The position numbers and the translations under genes are program-made. This document shows positions 17,165-26,960 of a stretch of 64,000 nt of DNA, piece by piece; the stretch's first letter is position 1; the number at the start of each line of letters is the position of its first letter. Source of the DNA: Actinoplanes flavus (lineage in GTDB: Bacteria; Actinomycetota; Actinomycetes; Mycobacteriales; Micromonosporaceae). Location of the stretch: positions 186,001 through 250,000 of the forward strand of contig NZ_JAGFNS010000009.1 of NCBI RefSeq assembly GCF_017592555.1, written 5' to 3'. The notes below the pieces were generated by a model that searched no databases, had not been told where the DNA came from, and saw only the letters and a list, made by a program, of their open reading frames with translations.

Positions 17165-17638
17165 GATCTTGGACGGTTGACCACCGCCCCCGGTGGTAAA
17201 ACGCCCAAGAACACGCGGCCTCCCGGACACGAGAGACCCAGCACACCACCCACACCCCACACCACGCCGACCTTGGACGGTTGACCACCGCCTCCGGTGG
17301 TAAAACGCCCAAGAACACGCGGCCTCCCAGACACGAGACACCCCGCACACCACCCACACCCCACACCACGCCGACCTTGAACGATTCACCACCGCCCCCG
17401 GTGGTAAAACGCCCAAGAACACCCGGCCTCCCAGACACGAGACACCCCGCACACCACCCACACCCCACACCACGCCGACCTTGAACGATTCACCACCGCC
17501 CCCGGTGGCAAAACGCCCACGAACACACGGCCTCCCAGACACGAGACACCCAGCACACCACCCACACCCCACACCACGCCGACCTTGGACGATTCACCAC
17601 CGCCCCCGGTGGCAAAACGCCCAAGAACACGCGGCCTG
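17165..17638. repeat. Tandem array of a 104-bp repeat, 4.5 copies
   Basis: Unit starts at 17165, 17269, 17373, 17477 and 17581 are all exactly 104 bp apart; the fifth copy stops after about 57 bp. Each unit carries a hairpin of ACCACCG/CGGTGGT (unit 2: 17284-17290 and 17295-17301) followed by an A-run and AACGCCC. Copies differ by a few substitutions; units 1-2 read GGACGGTTGACC where units 3-4 read GAACGATTCACC, suggesting homogenisation by slippage or unequal crossover. Function unknown. Confidence 0.92.
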
Positions 17639-17793
17639 GTGGGTGGGCGATGGCACGCGAAGGCTGTCGGGTGCGCGGCCGCCAGAGCGGTGGGCGGTGG
17701 GCGGCGCACACGACCTGGCGCGGACGTAGCGCCAACCGCGCTCCCACCTATCGCGACCGGCGCTACGGCCAGGAGTGGGCAGGCCGGACGCTT

Positions 17794-18010
17794 GGGAAGC
17801 AAGAGGGTGACCAACGGCCGAGCGGCACCGGCGGCAAGAACCGGAAGCAGGCAAGCCGCACGCCTCAAAAGCAAGGGGTGACCAACGGCCGAGCGGCACC
17901 GGCGGCAGAGACCAAAGCAGGCGAGCCGCACGCCAAAGGGAGCAAGACAACGGCCCGGCGAGACCGGCGGCAGAGACCGGAAGCAGGCCAGCCGCGCGCC
18001 GGGGAAGGGA
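17794..18010 (+). repeat. Degenerate tandem 71-72-bp repeat, about three copies
   Basis: Units begin at about 17799, 17871 and 17942, each with GCAAG, then GTGACCAACGG-like and ACCGGCGGCA-G-GACC-like segments. A weaker fourth similarity starts near 18004. The first copy includes the right arm of the 19-bp inverted repeat (17794-17812). Confidence 0.75.
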
Positions 18011-18187
18011 CGGCGTGACCGGGAGCGGCGGCAGGTGGGTGAGGGGACGCCCGCGCCGGCCCGCCCGGGCACCGATCTGAGCCCGGCGGGCGCGGCACAG
18101 GCGGGACCACCCGGAAGGCGTGCGCGGCGCGGACGGGACGGCCGGAACAGGGCGGGGCGAGGTCACGCGTACCGGAGAAAGGGAAGT

Positions 18188-19636
18188 TCAGGCGCGGCGC
18201 TCGAGGAAGTCGTAGACGTCGCGGTTGTCGACGCCCGGGAAGGTGCCCGGTGGCAGGGCGGCGAGCAGGTGGGAGTGGACCCGGGCGCTGGGCCAGGCGT
18301 TGCCGGACCAGCGGTCCACCAGCTGGGCCGGTGGGCGGCGGCAGCAGTCCGGGTCGGGGCAGTGGGAGACGGTGCGGCCGGTGACGTCGCCGCCGCGGAA
18401 CCAGCGGGAGTGTTCGTAGGGCGTGCCGACGGTCACCGAGAACAGGCCGGAGCTGGTCGCCTCCACGTGCACGGTGCACCAGTACGTTCCGGCGGTCGTG
18501 TCGGTGAACTGGTAGAACGACGAGTACGGGTCGTCGGCCTCGAACACCGTCCGCGACGCCCACTTGCGGCACACCGGTTGTCCTTCGATCGCCCCGGTGA
18601 CGTCGGACGGGAAGCGCACGTTGTCGTTCTCGTAGGCCTTGTAGACGATGCCGCTCTCGTGGACCCGCGCGAAGTGCACCGGAATGCCGAGGTGGTGGGT
18701 CGCGAGGTTGGTGAACCGGTGGGCCGCCGTCTCGTAGGACACTCCGAACGCGTCCCGGAAGTCGTCGATGGCGAGTGCCCGGTCGGCTTTGGCTTCGGCG
18801 AGGAAGTCGACGGCGAACTTCTCCGGCATGAGCAGGGCCGCCGCGAAGTAGTTGACCTCGACTCGCTGGCGCAGGAAGTCGCCGTAGTCGGCCGGGTCGT
18901 TGTGCCCGAGCACGAAGTGGCCGAGCGTCTGGAGGACGACGGCGCGCGGGTCGTGGCCTTTTCCGCTGGCCACCTGTGGGAGATAAATTCTGCGGTTCTT
19001 CAGATCGGTGACCGACCGGGTGGAGCTGGGCAGGTCGTTGACGTAGTGCAGGGTGAAGCCGATCTGGGCGGCGATGTCGAGGATGCCCCGCTGTGACAGT
19101 GGGCCGGTCGTGTGCCGTACCGATTGGAGGACCCGCGCCGCCGCCTGCTCGATCTCGGCGAAGTAGTTGTCGCGCCGGCGCATGTCGGCGCGCAGCTGCG
19201 CGTTGGCGCGCCGTGCCACCTCAGGTGTGGCGGTCTGTTCGGTGAGCACCCGGTTGAGTTCGCGGTGCATGCCGATGAGTGCTTCCAGCGCGTCGGCCGG
19301 CAGCCGCCGCCCGGCGCGCACCGCCGGCAGGCCGAGGGCCTGGTAGGCCGGGTTCTGCTGGAAGTGGGCGAGTTCGATCTCCAGCCCGGCGCGCCGGCTC
19401 GGCGCCTCCGGGCGGAGAAGATCCTGCATCGGTACGCCGAGAGCGCCCGCGATGGCCTGGAGCACCGAGAGTTTGGGCTCGCGTTTCCCGTTCTCGATCA
19501 GTGACAGCTGGGACGGGGCCCGGCCGACGGCGGCGCTGAGCTGGTCGAGCGTCATGCCCCGGGTGCGGCGCAGATGGCGCAGGCGCTGGCCGAGCGTCAC
19601 CAGGTCTACGGAGGGGTCGGAAGGTGAAGCGGTCAC
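18188..19636 (-). CDS. ramB: RamB-like XRE/ImmA-type regulator of the glyoxylate bypass
   Basis: 482 aa. An XRE HTH is at about 14-75 (LGQRLRHLRRTRGMTLDQLS; RAPSQLSLIENGKREP), followed by an ImmA/IrrE-like region (about 190-310) in which the expected HExxH is not intact (QTLGHFVLGH). A C-terminal DUF2083-type domain has a Cys cluster (HCPDPDCCRRPP). This is the short-chain-fatty-acyl regulator family whose Corynebacterium member RamB controls aceA/aceB. Its position, divergent from aceA-aceB, supports that role here. GTG at 19636 is chosen because TAAGGT ends 7 nt upstream; GTG at 19645 is the longer option. The symbol is by family and context. Confidence 0.85.
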   Translation of the reverse strand: MTASPSDPSVDLVTLGQRLRHLRRTRGMTLDQLSAAVGRAPSQLSLIENGKREPKLSVLQAIAGALGVPMQDLLRPEAPSRRAGLEIELAHFQQNPAYQALGLPAVRAGRRLPADALEALIGMHRELNRVLTEQTATPEVARRANAQLRADMRRRDNYFAEIEQAAARVLQSVRHTTGPLSQRGILDIAAQIGFTLHYVNDLPSSTRSVTDLKNRRIYLPQVASGKGHDPRAVVLQTLGHFVLGHNDPADYGDFLRQRVEVNYFAAALLMPEKFAVDFLAEAKADRALAIDDFRDAFGVSYETAAHRFTNLATHHLGIPVHFARVHESGIVYKAYENDNVRFPSDVTGAIEGQPVCRKWASRTVFEADDPYSSFYQFTDTTAGTYWCTVHVEATSSGLFSVTVGTPYEHSRWFRGGDVTGRTVSHCPDPDCCRRPPAQLVDRWSGNAWPSARVHSHLLAALPPGTFPGVDNRDVYDFLERRA

Positions 19637-19664
19637 GGGTTTCACCTTAACAGAATTTTTTCAC

Positions 19665-19682
19665 TTCTTTCCGAGGGAAGAG
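19665..19682. promoter_or_regulatory. Imperfect palindrome, first operator candidate between ramB-like gene and aceA
   Basis: TTCTTTCC-GAG-GGAAGAG resembles the perfect palindrome at 19718-19737. The two sites lie 53 bp apart (about five helical turns), between the divergent regulator and aceA. Confidence 0.45.
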
Positions 19683-19717
19683 GCTTCAAAGGGGCTGGTG
19701 TGATCCCTGAGAGTGAA

Positions 19718-19737
19718 GTTCTTCCACGAGGAAGAAC
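19718..19737. promoter_or_regulatory. Perfect palindrome upstream of aceA
   Basis: GTTCTTCC-ACGA-GGAAGAAC is an 8+4+8 perfect inverted repeat ending 27 bp before the aceA ATG. This position suits a repressor or attenuator site. It does not match the TTTGCAAA core described for Corynebacterium RamB, so if the neighbouring regulator binds here its site has diverged. Confidence 0.6.
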
Positions 19738-19764
19738 GCGACAGGGCACGAAAGGGATTTTCTG

Positions 19765-21048
<1,284 letters not shown>

Positions 21049-21076
21049 CAAGCGACAGCGACAGGTAGGTAGAGAC

Positions 21077-22702
21077 ATGGGCGCCGAAGAGATCACCATC
21101 ACCGGTACGACCGCAGGCCGTTACTCCGAGATCCTGACCCCTGAGGCCGTCGAGTTCATCGTGGCGCTCGACCGCGAGTTCGGCGCCCGCCGGGTTCAGC
21201 TGCTGGAGCGCCGCCGGCGCCGCCGGGCCACCCGTACCACCGACCTGAACTTCCTGACCTCCACCCAGCACATCCGGGACGACCTGTCGTGGCAGGTCGC
21301 CCCGGCCGTGCCGGATCTCACCGACCGGCGGGTCGAGATCACCGGCCCGCCGGAGCGGAAGATGACCATCAACGCCCTCAACTCGGGCGCCAAGGTCTGG
21401 ATGGCCGACTTCGAGGACGCGACGTCGCCCACCTGGGACAACGTGATCCTCGGACAGCTCAACCTGCGTGACGCGCTGGACGGGACGCTGGACTTCACCG
21501 CGGCCGACGGCAAGCGTTACGAGATCGGCTCCTCGGTGCCGACGATCATGGTCCGGCCGCGGGGCTGGCACCTGCCGGAGTGCCACCTGCGCATCGGCGG
21601 CCGGGCCGTCTCGGCCTCGCTGTTCGACTTCGGTCTCTACCTGTTCCACTGTGGGCGCAGGCAGATCGAGCGGGGCAGCGGACCGTACTTCTACCTGCCG
21701 AAGATGGAGTCGCACCTGGAGGCCCGCCTCTGGAACGACGTCTTCGTCTTCGCCCAGGAGTACCTCGGCATCCCGCGCGGCACGATCCGGGCCACCGTCC
21801 TGATCGAGACGATCAACGCGGCGTTCGAGATGGAAGAGATCCTGTACGAACTGCGCGAGCACTCGGCCGGCCTGAACGCGGGCCGCTGGGACTACCTGTT
21901 CAGCATGATCAAGAACCGTCCGGACGTGGTCCTGCCCGAACGTTCGCAGGTCACCATGACCGCGCCGTTCATGCGGGCCTACACCGAGCTGCTGGTCCGT
22001 ACGTGCCACAAGCGCGGTGCCCACGCGATCGGCGGGATGGCCGCGGTCGTCCCGAGCCGTGACCCGGTCGCCGCGAAGCGGGCCCTCAACCAGGTGCGCC
22101 AGGACAAGCGCCGCGAGGTCGGCGACGGCTTCGACGGCTCCTGGGTCGCGCACCCGGGCCTCGTCGAGACCTGCCGCGAGGTGTTCGACCAGTGGCTCGG
22201 CGACGAGCCGCACCAGATCGTGCGCAAGCGCGAGGACGTGCGGGTCACCGCCGCGGAACTGCTGGACGTCAAGTCCACCGCGGTCACGGTCAGCGAGGTC
22301 GCGCTGCGCACCAACGTGAGTGTCGCGCTGCGGTACATCGCGGCGTGGCTGGGCGGCCGGGGCGCGGTGGCGCTCGGCGGCCTGATGGAGGACGCGGCGA
22401 CCGCCGAGATCTGCCGGGCACAGCTCTGGCAGTGGATCTCGTCGGGCACCCCGACCGATTACGGTGTGCCGGTCACGGCCACCCTGGTCACCCGGATGCT
22501 GCGTGAGGAACTCGACGTGCTCAGCGAGACCGGCGCCCTGGACGAGGAAGGGGCCCGCTGCTTCGGCCAGGCCCGGACGCTGCTCTCGGTGCTGCTCACC
22601 GAGCGGACCTGCCCGGAGTTCCTGACCCTGCCGGCCTACCTTCGGCACCTGTCCGGCGGGACGGCGGCTCCGGTCACCGATCAGGCTCCTGTCGCGGCCT
22701 GA
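21077..22702 (+). CDS. aceB: Malate synthase A
   Basis: 541 aa, the MSA isoform length. It condenses glyoxylate with acetyl-CoA to malate, completing the bypass begun by the upstream aceA. Conserved blocks include MADFEDATSPTWDNVI (metal-binding region), RPRGWHLPE, LIETINAAFEMEEILYELR (catalytic/metal Glu), GRWDYLFSMIK and AHPGLV. The start ATG has AGGTAGGT upstream. A strong hairpin follows the stop, ending the aceA-aceB unit. Confidence 0.98.
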   Translation: MGAEEITITGTTAGRYSEILTPEAVEFIVALDREFGARRVQLLERRRRRRATRTTDLNFLTSTQHIRDDLSWQVAPAVPDLTDRRVEITGPPERKMTINALNSGAKVWMADFEDATSPTWDNVILGQLNLRDALDGTLDFTAADGKRYEIGSSVPTIMVRPRGWHLPECHLRIGGRAVSASLFDFGLYLFHCGRRQIERGSGPYFYLPKMESHLEARLWNDVFVFAQEYLGIPRGTIRATVLIETINAAFEMEEILYELREHSAGLNAGRWDYLFSMIKNRPDVVLPERSQVTMTAPFMRAYTELLVRTCHKRGAHAIGGMAAVVPSRDPVAAKRALNQVRQDKRREVGDGFDGSWVAHPGLVETCREVFDQWLGDEPHQIVRKREDVRVTAAELLDVKSTAVTVSEVALRTNVSVALRYIAAWLGGRGAVALGGLMEDAATAEICRAQLWQWISSGTPTDYGVPVTATLVTRMLREELDVLSETGALDEEGARCFGQARTLLSVLLTERTCPEFLTLPAYLRHLSGGTAAPVTDQAPVAA

Positions 22703-22714
22703 TCGGTGCAGGGC

Positions 22715-22747
22715 GGGGCGGGGATGGTCTCGGTCCATCCCCGCCCC
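22715..22747. terminator. Bidirectional terminator after aceB
   Basis: GGGGCGGGGATGG and CCATCCCCGCCCC form a perfect 13-bp stem with a 7-nt loop, followed on the + strand by a T-rich stretch (GTCGTTCTTCTGTT). It lies between aceB and the convergent PCD-VOC gene, so it can serve both. Confidence 0.85.
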
Positions 22748-22760
22748 GTCGTTCTTCTGT

Positions 22761-23411
22761 TCAGCCCCGCTCCTGCCAGGTGCAGAGGCAGACCTTGTTG
22801 CCCTCCGGGTCGGCCAGCACCCAGAAACTCGGCGCCTCGGCATCGCTGACCAGGGTGCCGCCGGCCGCCAGCGCCCGGTCGATCCGCGGCTGCACCTCGG
22901 CCGGGTCCACCCACAGGTCCGGGTGCCAGCGCTGCCGCGGCTCCTCGCTTCCGGACCGTTGGAACCAGATCAACGGCACCTTCCCGTACGGGTCGCGCAG
23001 ATCCCCTTCGGCGTCCCGCGGATAGCCCAGCACCGCCTCCCAGAAGTCCAGCTGGTCCGGGAACCCGGGGCTGTCCAGCGCCAGCTCCAGGACGGCCAGA
23101 CCGTTCGCGTCCGCCGCCACCCCGGCCGAGTCGGCCAGCTCGCTGATCGTCGCCGCGAGCCGCAGGTCCCGCCCGGTCACCGCGCCCACGTCGTGGCTGC
23201 TCAGCACCACGTCCAGGTGGGTGTACCGCAGATCCAGGTCCGGGTGGTGGTCGGCCGCCTCGGCCGCCGCGCCGATCGTGTTCACCAGCGCCAGCCCGGT
23301 CGCGAAGTCGCCGGTCCGCAGCCGGGTCCGCAGCGCCCCGAGCAGGTAGACCCACCCCTGCGGCGCCCGTTCGGTGATCTCGCGCCCACTCAGCTTCGTC
23401 ATGGTCCCCAT
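22761..23411 (-). CDS. Fusion of pterin-4a-carbinolamine dehydratase-like and VOC domains
   Basis: 216 aa. Residues 1-100 match the PCD/DCoH fold: HHPDLDLRYTHLDVVL contains the paired His and acidic motif, although the usual spacing of the catalytic His residues should be checked. Residues 105-215 are a Glyoxalase_6-type VOC domain (SPGFPDQLDFWEAVLGYP; FWVLADPEGNKVCLC). The fusion is seen in actinobacteria; its substrate is unknown. The start could be ATG 23411 or ATG 23402. It is divergent from the HEAT-repeat gene with only 24 bp between. Confidence 0.78.
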   Translation of the reverse strand: MGTMTKLSGREITERAPQGWVYLLGALRTRLRTGDFATGLALVNTIGAAAEAADHHPDLDLRYTHLDVVLSSHDVGAVTGRDLRLAATISELADSAGVAADANGLAVLELALDSPGFPDQLDFWEAVLGYPRDAEGDLRDPYGKVPLIWFQRSGSEEPRQRWHPDLWVDPAEVQPRIDRALAAGGTLVSDAEAPSFWVLADPEGNKVCLCTWQERG

Positions 23412-23435
23412 GCTCGCATCGCGTACCGTGATCCG

Positions 23436-25512
23436 ATGCTCGACGGGCTCGACGACATCGACTGGTCCGCGCTGGACGGCGCCTACGGCCCGTGCACCGC
23501 GGCCCCGGACATCCTGCGCGCCATCGCCTCCGGAGATCCGGAGGCCGCCGGGGAGGGGCGCTACGAGTTCGCCTCCAGCATCTGGCATCAGGGCACCGTC
23601 TATCCGGCGACCGCCGAGGTGATCCCGTTCCTGGTGGAGCTGGCGATCACGCCCGGCGTCCACCGGCGGGACCACCTGCTGCGGACCCTCGGCGCTCTGC
23701 GACCCCGAGCAGGCCGACGGTGAGGCGCAACCGCTGGTCCGGGCGTCGGTCGCGGTGCACAGTGGCCCGTTGCTGCCGCTGCTCGCCGACCCGGATCCGG
23801 AGATCCGGCGGCATGCCGCCTACGCGGCCGCGTGGAGCGGTCCGCATGCCACCTCCGCTCTGCGTGACCTCTGGGTCTCCGAAACCCATGCGGGGGTACG
23901 CGCGACGCTGCTCCCCGGTCTGGCCATGCTGGATCCGGACGGAGCCGGGCCGCTGCTGGAGGCCGCCCTGCACGACTCCGCCCCGCAGGTCGTGGCCGCC
24001 GCCGCGGTGGCTCTCACCCGGGCCGGGCGGCCTCTCCCCGCCACCGCCCTGGAGCCGGTGGGTGACGCCTTCGCCGCGGCCGACCCGAACGAGAGCCTCT
24101 GGTCGGGTGACCGCCCCGGCTGGCAGCCGGTGTTCCGGGCGGCGGACATCGCATCCGCCCGGGTGCTGGCCGGCCGGATGGCCGCGGCCGTCGACCCGGC
24201 GGCCCGGGTCCGGCTGGCGCACATCCTGGCCGACCGTTTCCACGGCTCCCGGTCGGCGCCGGCCGATCTGCTGCCGGTGGTCCGCGACCTGTTCACCGAC
24301 CCGGACCCGAAGGTGCGCGAGGCCGCGGGCTTCGCCGTCGTGGCCGCCGGGGAGGCCGCCGCCGGGCTCGCCGACGTGCTGATCGCCGACGGCGGCCACG
24401 ACGCGCTGGACGTCCTGGTCCGCCTCGGCCACCCCGGATACGCGCCGCCGCTGCTCGCCGCCTGGGCGGCCGGCGAGTCGCCGCGGGTCCTGGACACGTT
24501 CACCCACCCGGAATCGCCACCGTTCGATCCGGCGGTGCTCGACGCCATCCGCGAACGCCTCACCCGGCCGCCGGTCCGGCACTCCTCGCTCTTCGCGGCG
24601 TCCATGGCCGGCGACCCGGTCGGCGACCTGCTCCACGTGCTGCGTTCCTGGGGCCCGGCCGCCGCCGGCGCCGTACCGGAGATCGTCGCGTGCCTGCCCC
24701 ACCACGCGGCCGCCGCCGCCCCCGCCCTGGCCGCGATCGGTCCCCGTGCGCTTTTCGAGGAGAACCCGGCCGCGGGTCCGGTCGTGCCCGCCGCCGTCGC
24801 GGCCCTGACCGCCCGGGCCGAGGCCGGCGACGTCCGCTGCGGGCACGCCGTGCTCCGGCTGACCGGCGACGCGGGCCCGCTGGTCACCGCCGCGGCACAC
24901 CTGCTCGGCACCGATTCCGGATCCGCCTTCGAGCTGGACCTCGTCGCCGACGCCGGCCCGGCGGCCGCACCGCTGCTGCCGCTGCTCACCCGCTGGTTCA
25001 CCGGCGCGGCGGAACCGGAACACGGGCAGCGCCGCGCCCAGGTGGCCGCCGCCCGGGTGGCCTGGCGGGCCACCGGCGACACCGGACCGTTCCTGCCCAC
25101 GCTGCGCGCGCTGGTCCGGGCCGGTTTCGGCCCCGGCGGCCTGGCCGCCGACCTCCTGACGGAGACCGGCGAGGGCGCGGACCTCACCCACGAGATCCGG
25201 CGGCTGCTCCATTCCGACGGGTACGCCCGCAGCCGCGCCGCCCGCGCCCTGCACCGCCTGGGCGTCCCCGCCGAGGAACTGGTCCCCGCCCTGCTGACCG
25301 CCGTCGCCTCCGGCCACCGGGACGCCCACGACGCCCTGACCACGCTGGTGACCATCCGGGCGGTGACCGCGGTCCCGGCCCTGACCGCCATGGCCGACCG
25401 CGACGAACGCCTCCCGGCGAGCACCCCCGGCGACCTCTCCTGGAACGACGACCTGTTCCGCCGCCACCTCCGCACCACGATCGTCGCCCTCACCCCCGTG
25501 ACCGGGCGGTGA
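23436..25512 (+). pseudogene. HEAT-repeat protein gene with a +1 frameshift
   Basis: The first frame (23436-23723) encodes an N-terminal region (LDGLDDIDWSALDGAYG; ASSIWHQGTVYPATAEVIPF) and stops at 23721. From about 23692 another frame continues the same protein (LCDPEQADGEAQPLVRASVA) through at least ten HEAT-like helical repeats to 25512. Removing one base near 23692-23700 restores 691 codons. The N-terminal type is familiar from immunity- or SUKH-neighbour HEAT proteins. TACCGT at 23424-23429 ends 6 nt before the ATG (leaderless). The break may be a real mutation, programmed frameshifting or a sequencing error; the downstream frame shows no decay, which favours a recent or artefactual change. 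Confidence 0.8.
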
Positions 25513-25514
25513 CC

Positions 25515-26825
25515 ATGTTGTGGGGCGAGATCGAAGTCTTCCAGGGGCGGATGTTCGTGACCCGGGGGCGGTTCACCACCGGGGCGCACATCGCGGACGG
25601 CGCCTCCGACGAACAGCTCGGGCAGACGATCCTCGACGTCTACGCCATGCCCTCGGAGCCGTGGAAGAACGACCGGGGTCCGTGGCGAGACTTCTGTACC
25701 AACGTCGTCGGGATTCCCGCCGACCGGTACCAGCCCGAGAAGAGCGCCCGGGTCTTCCACTCGAACGGGCAGTGGACCTTCGGGACCTACTCCGACCCGG
25801 ACGTGTCGATCCCGGGCGACGCCACGCCGGGCGAGCTCGGCGCCTTCGTCCGCCGTGAGCTCGCCGCGCTCGAACCGGACTGGCCGACGGTCCGCTGCGC
25901 GGCGATGGAGACCTCGGCGTCCGGTGGTCTGGTCGTCATGCCGGCCGTCCGAAGTAGCCTGGTCGGACCGGCCCGCCTGGTCGAGGCGGCCGCCGGGCCG
26001 TTGCTCGCCGCTGTCCGGGCCGCGCTCGCCGACTCCGATGACGAGCACCGGGACCATCGCGACTATCTGGAGGCGCTCGCCGCCGTCGGCATCGACCCGC
26101 GGCTGCTGCGGGGCGCCGCGCGGTTCGCGGTGGAGGAGCTGTCCACCGGCACGATCCGGATCATCGGCGCGGGCAGCGCGGGCAACCGACCGGTCGAGCA
26201 TCAGGTCCGGCTGGGATCCGCCGACGACCTGGCCGCCGTCTGTGACGAGGTGTTGCGGATGCTTCCCGGGCTACCGGTCGAACATCTGCCGCCGGGCACG
26301 CCAACCGGCGAGAGCTTCGGCATCAAGATGTGCTGGCTGGCGGTACGGGGCGGCACCGTCGAGAAGGTGGCCGCCGCGATCAGCCTCGACGGCGCCCGGG
26401 AGGCAGGTTGGGAGGAGGGTGTGGAGGCCGCCTACCAGGACCGGGTCTTCGTCTCGCCGCCCGCCGCCGGCTGGATCTTCGTGGTGGGCCGGACGCTCGA
26501 CGCGTCGATGGCCGCGGCCCTGAGCGCCCGGCTCGCCGCCGAGGTGCAGTTCTTCGGTAACCACCGCGTCGTCGACTACGCCGAGTGCGCGCTGGCCGTT
26601 GACGGACGCCTGATCCGCCACGTCTATTGCTGCGAGGGTGTCGAGGGGTGCGAGCAGCAGGGCGAACCGACGCCGGTGGAGATCGAGCTCGGCTGGTCGG
26701 ACGACTGGTGGATCGATCAGGACGACGTCATGCGGATCGCCGCCGCCTGGAGCATCGATCCGCACGCCCTGGGCGTGATCGAGTCGAGCCCCCGTCCCGG
26801 CCTGCTGGGCCGGATCGACGAGTAG
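25515..26825 (+). CDS. Uncharacterised two-domain protein
   Basis: 436 aa, cytoplasmic, no signal or TM segments. Residues 1-115 form one domain (MLWGEIEVFQGRMFVTRGRF; DFCTNVVGIPADRYQPEKSARVFHSNGQWTFGTY). The middle (about 120-250) is helical. The C-terminal 170 residues form a second alpha/beta domain (GWIFVVGRTLDASMAAALSA; YCCEGVEGCEQQG; ELGWSDDWWIDQDDVMRIA). I do not recognise a family with confidence. It starts 2 nt after the HEAT gene stop, so it is probably cotranscribed with it. An immunity or toxin-neutralising role would fit that company but is only a guess. Confidence 0.75.
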   Translation: MLWGEIEVFQGRMFVTRGRFTTGAHIADGASDEQLGQTILDVYAMPSEPWKNDRGPWRDFCTNVVGIPADRYQPEKSARVFHSNGQWTFGTYSDPDVSIPGDATPGELGAFVRRELAALEPDWPTVRCAAMETSASGGLVVMPAVRSSLVGPARLVEAAAGPLLAAVRAALADSDDEHRDHRDYLEALAAVGIDPRLLRGAARFAVEELSTGTIRIIGAGSAGNRPVEHQVRLGSADDLAAVCDEVLRMLPGLPVEHLPPGTPTGESFGIKMCWLAVRGGTVEKVAAAISLDGAREAGWEEGVEAAYQDRVFVSPPAAGWIFVVGRTLDASMAAALSARLAAEVQFFGNHRVVDYAECALAVDGRLIRHVYCCEGVEGCEQQGEPTPVEIELGWSDDWWIDQDDVMRIAAAWSIDPHALGVIESSPRPGLLGRIDE

Positions 26826-26855
26826 ACCAGCAGGCCAACCTGGCAGCCAAGCAGC

Positions 26856-26960
26856 ATGCGCTGGTCCGAGCTGCGCGCCCGCTGGGAGGAGATCGACGCG
26901 CCGCTGCTGCGTTACAGCCGACCGGAGCGCGCGGAACTGGTACGGCACACCGCCTCGATC
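26856..26960 (+). pseudogene. Possible 5' remnant of a truncated gene
   Basis: An ATG at 26856 opens a protein-like stretch of about 35 codons (MRWSELRARWEEIDAPLLRY, then RPERAELVRHTAS). After that the frame becomes the antisense of the NACHT gene, whose stop lies inside it (26912-26914). The change of character suggests that a once longer gene was cut by the arrival or rearrangement of the NACHT gene. No Shine-Dalgarno is seen and the call is tentative. Confidence 0.3.

Larger units (their letters stand above)
16973..18187. other. Gene-free, repeat-rich intergenic locus
   Basis: 1.2 kb between the RidA gene and the RamB-like gene. It holds a 104-bp tandem array (17165-17638) and at least three degenerate 71-72-bp repeats on the right (17799-18010), plus an inverted partial copy of the latter on the left (about 17015-17055). 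Open frames across it are shadows: the 104-bp period is not a multiple of 3, so the frame rotates from unit to unit, and no convincing start or Shine-Dalgarno is present. Confidence 0.8.

Noticed and set aside
17165..17638. CRISPR array
   Set aside because: Units are 104 bp and nearly identical along their whole length; there are no short repeats separated by unique spacers and no cas genes.
17022..18072. Long open frames on both strands across the repeat locus
   Set aside because: They arise from the repeats and high G+C. The 104-bp period shifts frame each unit, and no frame has a ribosome site or a recognisable domain.
19646..19764. Canonical RamB box (TTTGCAAA core) before aceA
   Set aside because: The core does not occur in the intergenic region; other palindromes do.
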